Source: Talaromyces rugulosus
Taxonomy: Eukaryota; Ascomycota; Eurotiomycetes; Eurotiales; Trichocomaceae
Reading direction: 5' to 3'
Length of the DNA: 64,000 nt
Assembly (NCBI RefSeq): GCF_013368755.1
Contig: NC_049561.1
Span: 4,774,001 to 4,838,000 of the forward strand
Below the pieces are notes generated by a model, which searched no databases, was not told the origin of the DNA, and saw nothing but the letters and a program-made list of their open reading frames with translations. A program made the position numbers and the translations under genes. Below, one piece after another: positions 45,412 through 56,055 of the stretch; the first letter of the stretch is position 1, and every line of letters starts with the position of its first letter.

Positions 45412-45608
45412 GACTTTGTTTTTTGTTCTTTCTTTCTTTTTTAAATCGTTTATTGGAAGTGGAAGATGAAATGAAAGATGGGATGGAGTTTAAATTGTTT
45501 TTGGTGTTTTGACATAGATCATCCACGCCCTAAGACAGCGTGCCCCACTGATACTAGCTGACAAGTCTATACCTAACTGATAGTGAAAGCACATTTAAAG
45601 TAAGAAAT

Positions 45609-45948
45609 ATGGCAATTCGAAACTATACGATTACTTTAACTAGGCTAAAAATACACAAAGGGAAAAAAGATGCAGAATTCAGTTTGAACATATCCACGGC
45701 CATGCCTACACGGATAACTGCAGTGAAATACGTCGAGGCTGGTATCAAGACGAGTGTTGATATGGGTCAGGGAAGCGGTCCTATCAATCACTTTCATTCG
45801 TTTTATATGCTTCCGTTTGCCCCGTATGTCTCTCTCTTTAACCGATTACATTTTAATTTGCTGACTATTCATTGACAGTGGGCAATTCATAGACTATGTC
45901 CTCAGCAGAGAGGATATCGAGCCTATATGGCATAGATTCACAGAATAG
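45609..45948 (+). CDS. Small hypothetical protein, 94 aa
   Basis: Two exons, 45609-45823 and 45879-45948, intron 55 nt (GTATGT..GACAG). The protein starts MAIRNYTITLTRLKIHKG, is basic and without cysteines, signal peptide or membrane segment, and ends DIEPIWHRFTE. The spliced frame is longer and better terminated than the unspliced one. Its last codons overlap the end of pam17 on the opposite strand (45938-45948). I do not recognise a family. It may be a real lineage-specific gene; the alternative is chance. Confidence 0.45.
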
Positions 45949-46838
45949 CTCTCGACTTCTTCCGGTTGTAGGCCCGCTGGTCCTTGAGCCATTGGCGGTA
46001 CCCCTGCACGCTGCCAATCTTCTCGCCGTAGTAGTCTGGTACAGGGTTAGCGATTGAGTTTGCCGAGGGGTCAACGCGGTAGCGCTTGATGCGGTGGAAG
46101 AATTCTTTCTCTTTCTGCAGGCGTATATGTTAGCACGATTTTTTAGAAATACTACACTAATAGTTGCAAGGATGAACCTACAATTGCAACCCCCCCTCGG
46201 TATCGCCTATTCACCAGCCCCCAAGCTGTATTCCCCAGAACTGGCCCAGCCAACCATCCCAGCGCGCCACATGCCGCCGTCGCCAGACCCAGCACAATAA
46301 ACGGATCAAGACCCATCACCTGCGCACCCATGGTATCAATGTCCTGCGCCGAAAGCACCTGCACGCCCACAGCAGTGCTGGCAAGCGACGCGAGAATGGA
46401 CGAGACGAGCGAGTAGCGGCGGCGAGATGTGCGCAGTTTGAAAAACGTGTTCCAGTCGAGGGGGGCGCCGTCTTGGTATTTCGTGTTTGCTGCTGCAGAA
46501 CCACTGCTCTTCTTTCCCGTTGTAGATGGTGATTTTGCGCTGGCAGAGCTGCTGAAACTGCGTTTGCAGGAGATGGAAGAAATCTGTGAGAGGCTGGACA
46601 TGGCATTTTGTTTGCATAGCTGCGATCGGACAGCAGGGCGAGCTTTGCATTCTGTTGAAAAAGTGACAAACCCTCGCTTCGACGATGCATTGTTTTTGGC
46701 TCGTGGTACTGTTGACGATGATGGTGATGGCTGGTGTGCCAATGAAGTGGCGGATACGAATGGCGCCAGTCCGCACGAGAAGCGGGAGCTGCCCAGTATG
46801 GCAGTCCGTAAAGGAGCGTGTATCAGGGTGGCATGCAT
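45938..46838 (-). CDS. pam17: Pam17, presequence translocase-associated motor subunit, 277 aa
   Basis: Two exons, 46182-46838 and 45938-46114, intron 67 nt. The ATG at 46838 (MHATLIHAPLRTAIL) starts a long Ser/Arg-rich, acid-poor mitochondrial presequence. The mature part shows the full Pam17 signature: LDWNTFFKLRTSRRRY, two membrane helices (SLVSSILASLASTAVGVQVL and PFIVLGLATAACGALGWLAG), then NRRYRGGVAI joined by splicing to KEKEFFHRIKRYRVDP and SIANPVPDYYGEKIGSVQGY. Pam17 sits in the inner membrane and organises the import motor with Tim44 and Pam16/18. The N-terminal region before LDWNTFF is longer than usual, and Met at about residue 80 (MSSLSQ) is a possible alternative start. Confidence 0.95.
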
Positions 46839-47091
46839 CTTGTCGCTTGTTGGTCTTGTGATGCAATCAATGGAAGTGCAAGTGCGAGTGAAGCTTTCCA
46901 GAGCTCGCCGGGTGTCGTAACTTTGGAGACCCACATGCGGATTATGTAATGGGTTCACACTACGTTATTGGTGGAAAGCAATCATCAATAATATTTTCAT
47001 ACCCCATAGTTACACTGTACAGCGTATTCTAGAATGTGGGTTTTATCCAGCCACATGAACTGCCGACGCAATGCTCCAATACTAGCAGTAA

Positions 47092-48169
47092 TTAGCGAGT
47101 CCTTTTACTGTGGAAATCGCCCTTTTTAGCATCTCCAGCCTGCGCCATCGATTTCTCGGCTCGTCCGAACCCATTGACCCGGCCATACAGCCATTTCAGC
47201 GTGACCATGTTGATTGACATTAAAGCCGTGGCGACCGAGAACAGCGCGATGCGCCCCTTTGTGTCGAGCAACTCCATCAGCGGATAGGGATACCTTTCGT
47301 CCATTAGCAATGTATGCCAATGAGCCGAAAGGGAAAAATAGTAACGTACCATCCGTTCATCGAGTAGCACTTTTCAAGCCAGAACCAGTAGCAAAAGGCA
47401 ATGCCGCTGTAAATGCCAATGGCGGGCGCTGCGGAAATGGTCCATGGCGGCGAGAGGTATAAAAGGTCAAAGAGCAGGAATAAAGCGGGCATCAGATGGA
47501 AGCCCAGATCTGTACTGTCAGGAACCGATCAAGCCGTAAATGTTGTTGCGTTTTCTTACCAACATGAAATGATATAATATCATCTTCCCGCAAGATGTAG
47601 CTGGGTTCCACCTACGTTTTATCATTAGCATTTGAATAGAACCCAAGCATCTCTGACACACCGCTCGAATCCCCCAGTACAACAAACTAATCAGTACTTC
47701 CAACGGAGTACTGCTCACGGACAAAAGGTTCTTCAATAGAAAGAGGCGGCGAGAAAGGGTAATGTCCGCGGCGAGCCCGACGGCAAAGGTCAGGGTCGAT
47801 ATTAAAAGACCGATAATGGTCAGGAAAACAAAGTACCATCCATAGCCATCGGAGCTGATCAGTTGTCAATATGCAGTCTCGGATTAATACAGCCAGTAGC
47901 TCTTACGCAAAAGTTGGATTGTCGACAAGACTGTCCAATGTTAGTCAAGCACAGAAACACAAACTATTGTGAGTGGCACTTACTGTTTAAAAGACAGCCC
48001 GAAGCTCACCAGCCCAAGAAACTAATTAATTAGATTCCTGTCAGCCATGGCAGATATCTCGACGTTGCAAACCTACGTGGACGGCTGCGGATGTTTGCCG
48101 AGAGGGGCTCAGCAGTCGCTGCAGTGGGTGTTTTTGGATGAGCGTGTCGGGCACCTTGGAAGCAGACAT
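47092..48169 (-). CDS. FAR-17a/AIG1-like integral membrane protein, seven exons, 253 aa
   Basis: Exons in coding order: 48077-48169, 47984-48021, 47907-47930, 47662-47854, 47560-47611, 47350-47509 and 47092-47293; introns 48-56 nt. Exon 3 is a 24-nt microexon. Spliced, the protein reads HPLQRLLSPSRQTS at the N-terminus, FLGLVSFGLSFKHLVDNPTF across the microexon, then membrane helices WYFVFLTIIGLLISTLTF, LSVSSTPLEVLISLLYWGIR, DLGFHLMPALFLLFDLLYL and IGIYSGIAFCYWFW, ending with LFSVATALMSINMVTLKWLYG. This matches PF04750. Human AIG1/ADTRP are threonine/histidine hydrolases of fatty-acid esters of hydroxy fatty acids; the Thr in SSTPLEVL and His in GFHLMPA are candidate catalytic residues here, by inference only. 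Location is probably the ER or plasma membrane. Confidence 0.9.
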
Positions 48170-48773
48170 TTTGAATTTTTCGCTATATCATTGCAAGAAG
48201 GGAAACCCAAAAAAAAAAAAAAAAAACCATTAAAAAAAGCCAATCTAGACACGACAAGGTGGAGAAGAAAAACGGCCAAACGTCACTGAGCGCTGTCCTT
48301 GTTTTGATATCTACACGCAGCCAATCGGAGCGGACCGCGGTATCCGGCGTAATACTGGAGCCTGGCCTGACAATTCAGGCTCCGCTGTACTGTCGGAACA
48401 TTGTTACTCCGAACAGCCCATGCCGCCTCGTGCAGCGACTGCTTGGACACAACAGACAACAGCACTTGCCCTTCGACAACTACTACACATCTACAGACCA
48501 TCCAATTCGCGCCAGACACGCTCTGCTCTTCGCCTGCTTCTTTAAACTTTCACTGCAAACGGCGCGCCTGAGCCCGGCTGACTACCTCGATGAATAGGAA
48601 CCAGGCTGTGACTACTACCTCGATGACATCTCCTATCATTTTAGGAGCCTCAACAGAGAAATACTTTCTTAATTTATTATCAGAATCCATAGAGCCCAGC
48701 TAGATCTTGATGGCTGTGCACTCTAGCGTAATCTCGGCCTCCGACTTTGTCTCTATCTCCAGGCGTTACTACT
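48170..48773. promoter_or_regulatory. Divergent promoter, FAR-17a-like gene / Zn2Cys6 gene
   Basis: 604 bp between start codons. It contains CGG/CCG triplets (GCGGACCGCGG and TCCGGCG near 48330-48350) that resemble zinc-cluster half sites, possibly for autoregulation. An A run lies at 48210-48227. Confidence 0.4.
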
Positions 48774-51428
48774 ATGCCACGACCAAAACGGCCAAATGCG
48801 CCAGAACCCAAGCGAAGAAGTCGCCATGGATGCTGGTCAGTAATTCTCCTCGTGTAGCCTGGCAGGAAACAAGAAGTAGCTAACATTTGTATCAGGCCGT
48901 GTAAAAGGAAAAAGACCAAATGGTATGACCTAAAAATCTAGCTGTGTCGTGAAGAAGAGATGAAAGAGAGCTAAAGAATAGTAGTGGTGAAGAAAAACCA
49001 GCGTGCGTCAATTGCTTGCGTCAAGGCGACATTTGTGATTACAGCGTACGCCTCAACTGGGAAGGACGCACAAAACGCAAGGCTATCGAGCCATCGACCC
49101 CCGGCTCGAGTTCAGGCATGCTAATGTTCTCGGCCAACCTGCCCCAAGCTCCTCCGAGCATGGCCTCGCCCTCACCCTCCGATTGGCAAGCCTCGACCGC
49201 ATTTCCGAATTTCGTTCAAAGCGACTGGACTGTTGGTGCATCGAGCCCTCATGCGTCCAGTCCAGGGAATTCTCGGGTTGTGCGCATGACTCCTGTTTCG
49301 CCGTCGTCGGCGCTCGCGAATTCTCCACGAAGCCAGGGTACTGTCGATAACTTCGCGTCTCTGGAATCCCCGGCTTCATCGGTTGCGATAGAACAGGCCA
49401 TGTCTCCCCAAGGGTTCCCTGCATCCTTCACCGTGAATGATAGTAGCCTGCAGCGCTCTCATGGCTTGCAATTTTCCGATTCGTCCGACTACGCATCTAT
49501 TGGGCCTGGCTTCACTTACCTTCCGTCCTTTGGGTTCGAGAACAATTCGATATCTCAGCCGACATCCTTTATGCGTGAAACTTTTCCGTTGGCTGATATC
49601 TCAACACAACCTTCCCCATCAAATCAGAGTGACCTGCACAAAACTAAACGTCATAGACACAATGATCAAACCTCACCCGCAATGGCTAATTCTCGCCCTT
49701 CCATTGCAGGCTTGGTTTCGATGCCCGTCGGTGAAACAGTGCGCCATGTATCTTTGCGATCATTGCTTTCGCAATCTGCAGGAACAGCCTCAGCTCTAGA
49801 AGGCAACGATAGTACAGCGGATAGACAGGTGATAGTCAGTGCCCACGAGCTAAACTTTGGTTTCGACTGCGGCAACCCAGACTACGACCTAAATAAAAAC
49901 ATCGACTCCGAGGCCATCGAACCCATCACCCCACCAGAAGACGTGTTTGCAAATGACGAGCCGGATAGCAGCAGTCCCGTATCAACAGGACAACCCACTC
50001 CGTCGGGCTCATTTCGTGTTCGACGAAGGTCGTCGTTTACGACTGGCGGAGGTTACTATGTCACACCAGTGCGGGTCAAGATTCCTCGGTGGATGACCCC
50101 GTTGCCATCAACGCTGCTGGAGAATCCGGTGAATCTGATGTATTTTCATCATTTTATCGACCATACTGCCCGGATTCTTGTCCCGCATGACTGTGACGAG
50201 AATGCTTTTCTTAAAGTCTTGCCTGCTAGTAAGTTCACTTATTTTTTTTGTTACAGTGGAAAGAAAAGTCGGCTAAATATGGGATACAGTGGCTATTGCG
50301 GATTCAAATCTACTTAATCTAATGCTGGCCTACTCGGCGAGCCATCGAGCCCGCTTTCTACGTCACCCAGAACCGTCTAATCGAATTGCGCACTGGGTGC
50401 GAGATGTGTTTCCTACGCTACGCTATGCCTTGAATGAGCCCGATGAAAAAGTTACCCACAGCCACTTGGCGACTGCGATCATGCTGCTGTCTCTCAAAAT
50501 AGTGTCACCCAGCACTTTTGAAGTTCCCATTACGTGGCAGACCCATTTGAAACTCGCCCGGGATTTGTTTGTTGCTTGCGGCGTTCATCACCAAGCCCGT
50601 CCGGAGAATAAAGAGGCTTACTTTCTTGCCCACTGGTTTGGTTATCTCGATATCGTCGGCAGTCTATCGTGTCGACGTAGCGGAGCTCCCTTGCTTCAGA
50701 CTACTTACTGGTCAGCCACAGCGTCCAACAACCTCGATCGGACCGAAGATGATTCTAGCATCGACGACGAAAATTACCGTGTTGACTGTTTCGCCGGGTT
50801 CACGCCTCGCACTGGTGCACACTTGGCACGCCTGGGCCACTTGACCTATCGATGCGACAGCGAACGATTCAACGAGGTCGACGATTTCCTGCCTCACTGG
50901 ACTCCGTCTCAGGACATCGTCGAAGCTGCCCAGTCCCTGCTGGAAGACATGGAACACAGTCGACTGCGCGGCCATGCAATGGGTACCCACCACAGCGACC
51001 TGGAAAACGACGAGATGATCGCAATCGACCAGGCTTTCCACTGGTCTGCCATTCTTCACATCCACCGCCGTGTTCTGGCAAAGAACGAATTCAGTGCGGA
51101 GATACAAGAAGCCGTCGACCATTTGTGCAACGCGATTGCGCGCATCCGCCCTGGAAGCTCCACCGAGTGTTCTGTGCTGTTTCCTCTGTTCACGGCGGGC
51201 TGTGAGGTACGGGATCCCGAACAGCGTTTGGAAATCATGACGCGGGTGATGAATTTCGAAGCCGAGGGTCTCAAACAGGTGTGTTCCTTTTTCTTCTTCT
51301 TTAATTGTACACGAGTTAATGCTAATGGCGAATGGGTTTAGTTCAACAATGCGCGGACGTTGATGCAGCGGTGCTGGGAGCAGGATTTGCCATGGATCGC
51401 GTTGGCGCAGGGAGAGTTCTTGGGCTAG
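48774..51428 (+). CDS. Zn2Cys6 transcription factor (ARCA-like), five exons, 803 aa
   Basis: Exons: 48774-48835, 48896-48922, 48982-50228, 50290-51278 and 51342-51428. The first two introns fall inside the zinc cluster, and only splicing all three exons gives an intact finger with cysteines at 20, 23, 30, 38, 41 and 48 (CWPCKRKKTKC, CVNCLRQGDIC). A long Ser/Pro-rich disordered region follows (residues about 60-400). The fungal-specific domain begins near residue 410 (IPRWMTPLPSTLLENPVNLMYFHHFIDHTARILV) and continues over the fourth exon with LNLMLAYSASHRARFL. The last exon ends with CWEQDLPWIALAQGEFLG. This layout is that of ARCA/acriflavine-sensitivity type fungal regulators. Exon 2 is just 27 nt. 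Targets unknown; the P450/aminotransferase pair is upstream. Confidence 0.85.
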
Positions 51429-51994
51429 CTAGTTAGTCTTCAGTCTGTCAGTAATACGATTGCACCTATTATAATAGCCCATCATCCATCATCCATCATC
51501 CTGGCGCAGATGCACGCAGACAGAGTAAACACACAGTCGGGGATTTTCTTTCCAGGCATTATGTCATAGAATGGCGACATCGGGCTCGCCGCCCTGGAGA
51601 TCTGCGCCCTTGGCAAGGCTCGACAAGAAAAAACATCTAAGCTGACGCGCGCACGTGGTTCCAGGGAACACAATTCCTGGTAGACGAAAACAGATGGCGT
51701 GAATCTGAGTCTGCGAGAGAGAAAGAAGACTAGAAAATAGCGAAGAAGAGAAGAGCGGAAGCAGTTCACGTCAAGGAAAAGCGGGTTGACTTGACGGCAG
51801 GAGCGGGGCAAGCATTCCGTTAAGTAATGAGAGAGTGACTTGCTCTTTCTCTCCATTAAAAATCTTTTTCTTCTCTTCTCTCTCTGTTGAACAATCAAAA
51901 GGAGACTCGCTGAGAAGACTGACACCAGCACGAAAGAAAAGACGATTTGCGCTCGCTGCATATCTTTCTTTCTAGCCGCATCACACAGTCCACC
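51429..51994. other. Intergenic, promoter of the DUF3602 gene
   Basis: Pyrimidine/purine-rich tracts close to the downstream start codon (51838-51990); a CATCCAT triplet-like repeat at 51481-51500. No other gene. Confidence 0.45.
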
Positions 51995-52530
51995 ATGTCG
52001 GGTCGCCAGGTCTCCCACGGTCGTGGGGGTGCAGGTAAGGCTTCGAGCAAACCATAATCTTCCTTTCTCAGGAAGAAATGTTTTTTGTTCTCTCTCTGAC
52101 CATTGGTTTCATAGGAAACATTCACACTGATGGCAAACCACCCATGCCCGCCGATCTGGTCACCCCCACCATCAAGCAGGACTTTTACACCACTGGCCGC
52201 GGCGGATCAGGCAACATGATGTTCAACGACAAGGACCGTCCGGAGATTGCGCGTGGCAGTCAGGACGTGGAGGAGCCTCCGAAGCGATCGGAGGAGAGCG
52301 TCCAGTTCACCGGTCGAGGTATGTTCTCGTTCGTTTTGTTTTTCTCCCATTCGAATTTGATGCTTACCCACAACGTTTTTCTCACAGGTGGTGTCGCCAA
52401 CGCTGTCATCCCTAGCGTCGAGGAGCAAAAGGCCAAAAACACCGCCTCTGCCGTCAGTTCTGGCCAACAGCGAGACCGAGTACCGTCGAAAGAACGACCC
52501 AAGGAAGTCCCTGGCGGCAAGACTACCTAG
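51995..52530 (+). CDS. DUF3602 (Par32-like) protein, 128 aa
   Basis: Three exons: 51995-52034, 52115-52318 and 52388-52530 (introns 80 and 69 nt). The short, disordered protein starts MSGRQVSHGRGGAGNIH and has three spaced Gly-Arg motifs, GRGGAGNI, GRGGSGNM and GRGGVANAV, which is the repeat diagnostic of DUF3602. Two of the introns interrupt the glycine motifs at the same codon position, a feature often kept in this family. Yeast Par32 is phosphorylated on TORC1 inhibition and regulates ammonium transporters; whether that role holds here is unknown. Remaining sequence is Lys/Glu/Pro-rich without a fold. Confidence 0.9.
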
Positions 52531-53057
52531 ACACGAGAAACAGAACCGTGACCTGGATCGGAAACATTGTCCTTTATTTTCGTTTTTCGGATGCTTTTTT
52601 TGGGGCTTGGGTGCTGGGATACCCTTTTTCAGGCACATTGGCGTATTATGGGCGCTTTTCCGGGATAACCTCTGCTTCTGAGTATGGTTCTCGGTTTATT
52701 ATTGCTTGGACATACTCTCTCTTCAGTACAACAGTTATTAATGAAAAACAACAATTCACTGCAAAACCGAACAAGAGAATAATAATCAAAAGAAAGAAAG
52801 AACAGCCAGAGGGAAGATACTTAAACTAGGGCTGATCCCCCCTCCCCGCTAAGCTACGCAATCGACGCTCGAAGCGTTATCAGCTTATCTCACACTACAT
52901 ATGCAGGACGAAAATCCTTCCAATCACCAGTCTACTTTCCACCTAGGTTACTATTACGTGAAGGCTGAAGCAGATTACTTGCCTCATACACCATTTACCT
53001 CCTACATCACCTACCTCCCCACACCAAGCGCTCAGAGCTCGATCACCGCCTTGGGAG
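52531..53057. other. Intergenic; holds copy A of a promoter-like repeat
   Basis: This contains the 3' region of the DUF3602 gene and the promoter of the ankyrin gene. The repeat copy at 52858-52950 is listed separately. Confidence 0.5.
52858..52950 (+). repeat. Copy A of a ~90-bp diverged repeat with palindromic core
   Basis: GCAATCGACGCTCGAAGCGTT followed by a CTTATCTCA box, GGACGAAAATCC and a CCAGTCTACTT box. The same order of blocks recurs at 57420-57510. The core ACGCTCGAAGCGT is nearly self-complementary. It lies about 200 bp before the ankyrin start codon, so a promoter role is possible. Confidence 0.7.
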
Positions 53058-54035
53058 ATGGCACAAACAAATGAACAAAGCACCGCAGGTCGATCCAGCA
53101 ACCCAATGGCATTATGCATCGAAGCATGCAAGGACGATGATGTATCGCTGATGGAACAGGCTATATCAATCGCCTCCAAATCTAACTCGAGCCATGCAGT
53201 CCAGGACGTCAATCAACGGGGCCTTAGGCGCTCAGCAGCAAGGGGAGCAGTTCACGTGCTTAACTATTTACTTGACCGCCCTCACGGCGCTGATGTCGCA
53301 ACACTGAGTGCCTCAGGTATTGTGGCCAATGATCATATGGCCAAACCTTCGCAAGAGATCCTTGAGATCCTCGTTGCTCACGGATGGGATATCAATACAC
53401 AAGGCCCTGGTAAGATTCCTAGTTGGCCGTTGCTTTGGCATGTCGTGGAATATCCGGATCTTGTTAGATGGTGCTTGGATCACGGAGCTAAAGTTGATAT
53501 TCCTGACAACCCGCCTCAAGTCAAGGATGGCGTGCAGAGCCGTACAGGTGTGCCACGCCCAACAATTCTCGGCATGGCGGCGTCGTCAGGCAGTGTCCAG
53601 ACATTCGAGCTACTACGAGCGAAAGGTGCTCCCTTGGACCCCCGGACGCTGCACCGCGCAGTCGAGCAAGCCACAGCCTTAGCACCAAAAGAAGGCTCTG
53701 AGCCCAGCTCATTTTATACACACCGTATGGACATGGTACGCCATCTTGTAGACGTCGTCAAGCTTGACGTCAATGCCGTAGAACACCAGCTTGGCCGCCA
53801 ATGCGACACTCCACTTTGCATCGTGGCTGGACGTCCCACTAATCAAATATTTCGAGAGCTGGTATACTTCTTACTGGATCGCGGCGCTGATCCAAATCTG
53901 AATTGTAAGACGCAGGAAGATCCAACTTGGCCGAGTGCCATTGCTTGCGCTCAGTCTTGTGGCAATATGCGCTTCTTGCAAGCTGTAAAGGACTGGCCAG
54001 ACTTCACAGATACTGAAAAGAGCTACGGGAACTGA
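53058..54035 (+). CDS. Ankyrin-repeat protein, 325 aa
   Basis: Intronless; ATG at 53058 (GAGATGGCACAAAC). The protein is a run of degenerate ankyrin repeats: NPMALCIEACKDDDVSLMEQAI, RGLRRSAARGAVHVLNYLLDR, EILEILVAHGWDINT, PLLWHVVEYPDLVRWCLDHG, TILGMAASSGSVQTFELLRAKG, TPLCIVAG with ELVYFLLDRGADPN, and AIACAQSCGNMRFLQAV. There is no second domain, F-box, NACHT or heterokaryon-incompatibility module. Such stand-alone ankyrin genes are numerous and fast-changing in Eurotiales and are presumed protein-binding. It is followed after only 26 bp by the open frame of a decayed gene, and preceded by the repeat copy at 52858. Confidence 0.85.
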   Translation: MAQTNEQSTAGRSSNPMALCIEACKDDDVSLMEQAISIASKSNSSHAVQDVNQRGLRRSAARGAVHVLNYLLDRPHGADVATLSASGIVANDHMAKPSQEILEILVAHGWDINTQGPGKIPSWPLLWHVVEYPDLVRWCLDHGAKVDIPDNPPQVKDGVQSRTGVPRPTILGMAASSGSVQTFELLRAKGAPLDPRTLHRAVEQATALAPKEGSEPSSFYTHRMDMVRHLVDVVKLDVNAVEHQLGRQCDTPLCIVAGRPTNQIFRELVYFLLDRGADPNLNCKTQEDPTWPSAIACAQSCGNMRFLQAVKDWPDFTDTEKSYGN

Positions 54036-54060
54036 GAATAAGCAGCTGCTCCGTCTTGTT

Positions 54061-55852
54061 CTATTTGGTCGAAGAAGGTGTGAGAGTTTTCTTTCAGTCC
54101 AGAAATCATGGCCTCCGCCGGTTTTTGGTTTGACCAATCTTGAAAATGTTTTATCAACTTTCGACTCTGTGGAGGCGAGGGTAGGGTTTCCTCGCAGTTG
54201 GGCAGCAGTTCGGATTCCAAAAGATCTCTTGGACTTTGCTGTCATCAGAGACAGGACCCGGTCTCGGCACCAGAAAGAACGATATTACAATTTGGTATCA
54301 CTTAATGTAAGAAGTAGGAAGAGACGACTAGGAGACGATTTACCTTCTCCAGTTGCTGGAGTCCAATATGGATGGGTCGAAGATGACAGGTTCGAGACAG
54401 ACACTCTGTGAGTATTTGAATGCATCTATTGTTTCTTTTCTCTCGAATTCCTAATACTCAATCATCCGCACAAGGTCCGATATTGAAAATGACGACTAAG
54501 ATTTAGCCATGATACCTCCAGGGCCAAAACAACCTCTAGAAGAATTTCAATTTCTCTGCGGGACGAAAACCCTGGGAATCTATATTCCTGTCTCTAGAAA
54601 AAGCACTGCTAATGATGAATTGATCCAAGGAATCAAGAGCAACTGTTTGCCTATAGAGGACCTACACAGTTATCTGAAGTGCGGATCAGTGAAAGTAGAA
54701 AGGCTGGTGCTAATGATACGTCCAATGATAGACAAATCACCATACACTAGTTACTTCGACTCACTGAGGGCATTTTCTACATCGCATGAAATCTATTCCA
54801 AATTGTCTGGCGCCAGAATCGATTTGCATATTACAAATCAATCGATGTGTTTAAAATGGTGGAGTGCGTTAAAGAAGGTAAACGATGAGAGTATATCACT
54901 CGGGATAACATTCAGTTGTATTGCTCATTTTGAAACCGGCCATCTGGATATTGAACCGGATTTGTTGAGAGAAGCATTTGCCGTTTCCTGTGATAATTCC
55001 ATATTCGTTGCATCTCTGTTACTTTGCGACCCTCTGGAAGCCAACGCTTACGGAACGGCACGACGCATCACTGGCAATATTGGGAAACCAGGTTTCGCTA
55101 TAATGATTCCGCCATCAAATCCCAAAGTCAGAGAAGTCGATTGTCATTCATGGAGTATTTTTGGCCGTGAACCATTTGATGGGCAGCTTCTTGATAGCTT
55201 TGTTGCTTCATCTTTACATCTATGTCTTACTAGTTATGAACTAGCGCTAGATATCGGTCAGCGTGGCAGGCGTGATCATGACTGCTTTTTTGTCGAGACT
55301 GCTATATCTCTTCTCGATCGCGGCGATTGAGTTGCAGATCTAGATGTGATTAACACCCAGGATCTTTGGCACAATACAGTTCATAGTCCTTCTTCCTGTC
55401 TGTGTGATAAGGATCTTCCTATTGATCTAACACGGCTCAAATAATTAACCTCTGTGGACAGCTGGTTAGAATTGCTGGATCCTCCGCTATCATCACATTG
55501 CATTGTACATTCTCGTGGAAATGCTATGGCACGACTAGCGGCTGCCAGTCTGTCCACGCAAAAGGGGTACAAGTTTGATATAGTATCTTCCAAATCATCC
55601 TTATCGTGTGTTTTTTCTCATATAATAGGTACAATACAGGATGAAATTTCTTTATATCAGAAAAGCAGAGAGGAAGATATAGAGCATGAATATACGCTCA
55701 ATGCAGATGATCTAGGGGAGAAGGGTAATGTAGAGACAATAGATTACTATCCAGAGTCTCATCTTCCACTATTTCTTGACCTAGAAGTCGATATACTGTC
55801 TGAACAGTCAACTAAAAAGGAAAATAAAGAAAAGGCGTTTTTTATCTGCTAG
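54061..55852 (+). pseudogene. Decayed fungal gene with three in-frame stops and no start
   Basis: One continuous reading frame, interrupted by an intron at 54408-54474 (GTGAGT..CAAG), runs from about 54061 to 55852. It carries three premature stops in the same frame: TAA at 54497, TGA at 55328 and TAA at 55442.  The coding texture across each stop is clearly continuous, for example RFETDTLSDIENDD then PPGPKQPLEEFQFLCG, and ALDIGQRGRRDHD then VADLDVINTQDLW. No ATG is available upstream: the frame has a stop at 53986 and otherwise runs back toward the ankyrin gene, so the 5' end appears lost. The protein belongs to a fungal family I know only as uncharacterised. TGG to TGA and CAA to TAA are simple C-to-T changes and fit mild repeat-induced mutation or drift. 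Treat as a pseudogene unless transcripts show otherwise. Confidence 0.75.
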
Positions 55853-56055
55853 GGTTAACAGAATGTTGACGCTATCTGTCACAAGAATCATTAACGCTCA
55901 GCCAAAAAATAAAATAGTAGACACTATTACGTAAGTCAACTTTATGTAAAAATATTATAAAGAAATATTATAAATTTTTAAATTTAAATTGAAAAATATA
56001 ATAATCTAAAAAAAAATTTTAAAGGTTTTTTAGTACGGTCAAGAATCAGGCAACG

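Noticed and set aside
48259..48597. 112-residue plus-strand frame in the divergent promoter
   Set aside because: Located between two start codons, no motif, and no TATA or splice support.
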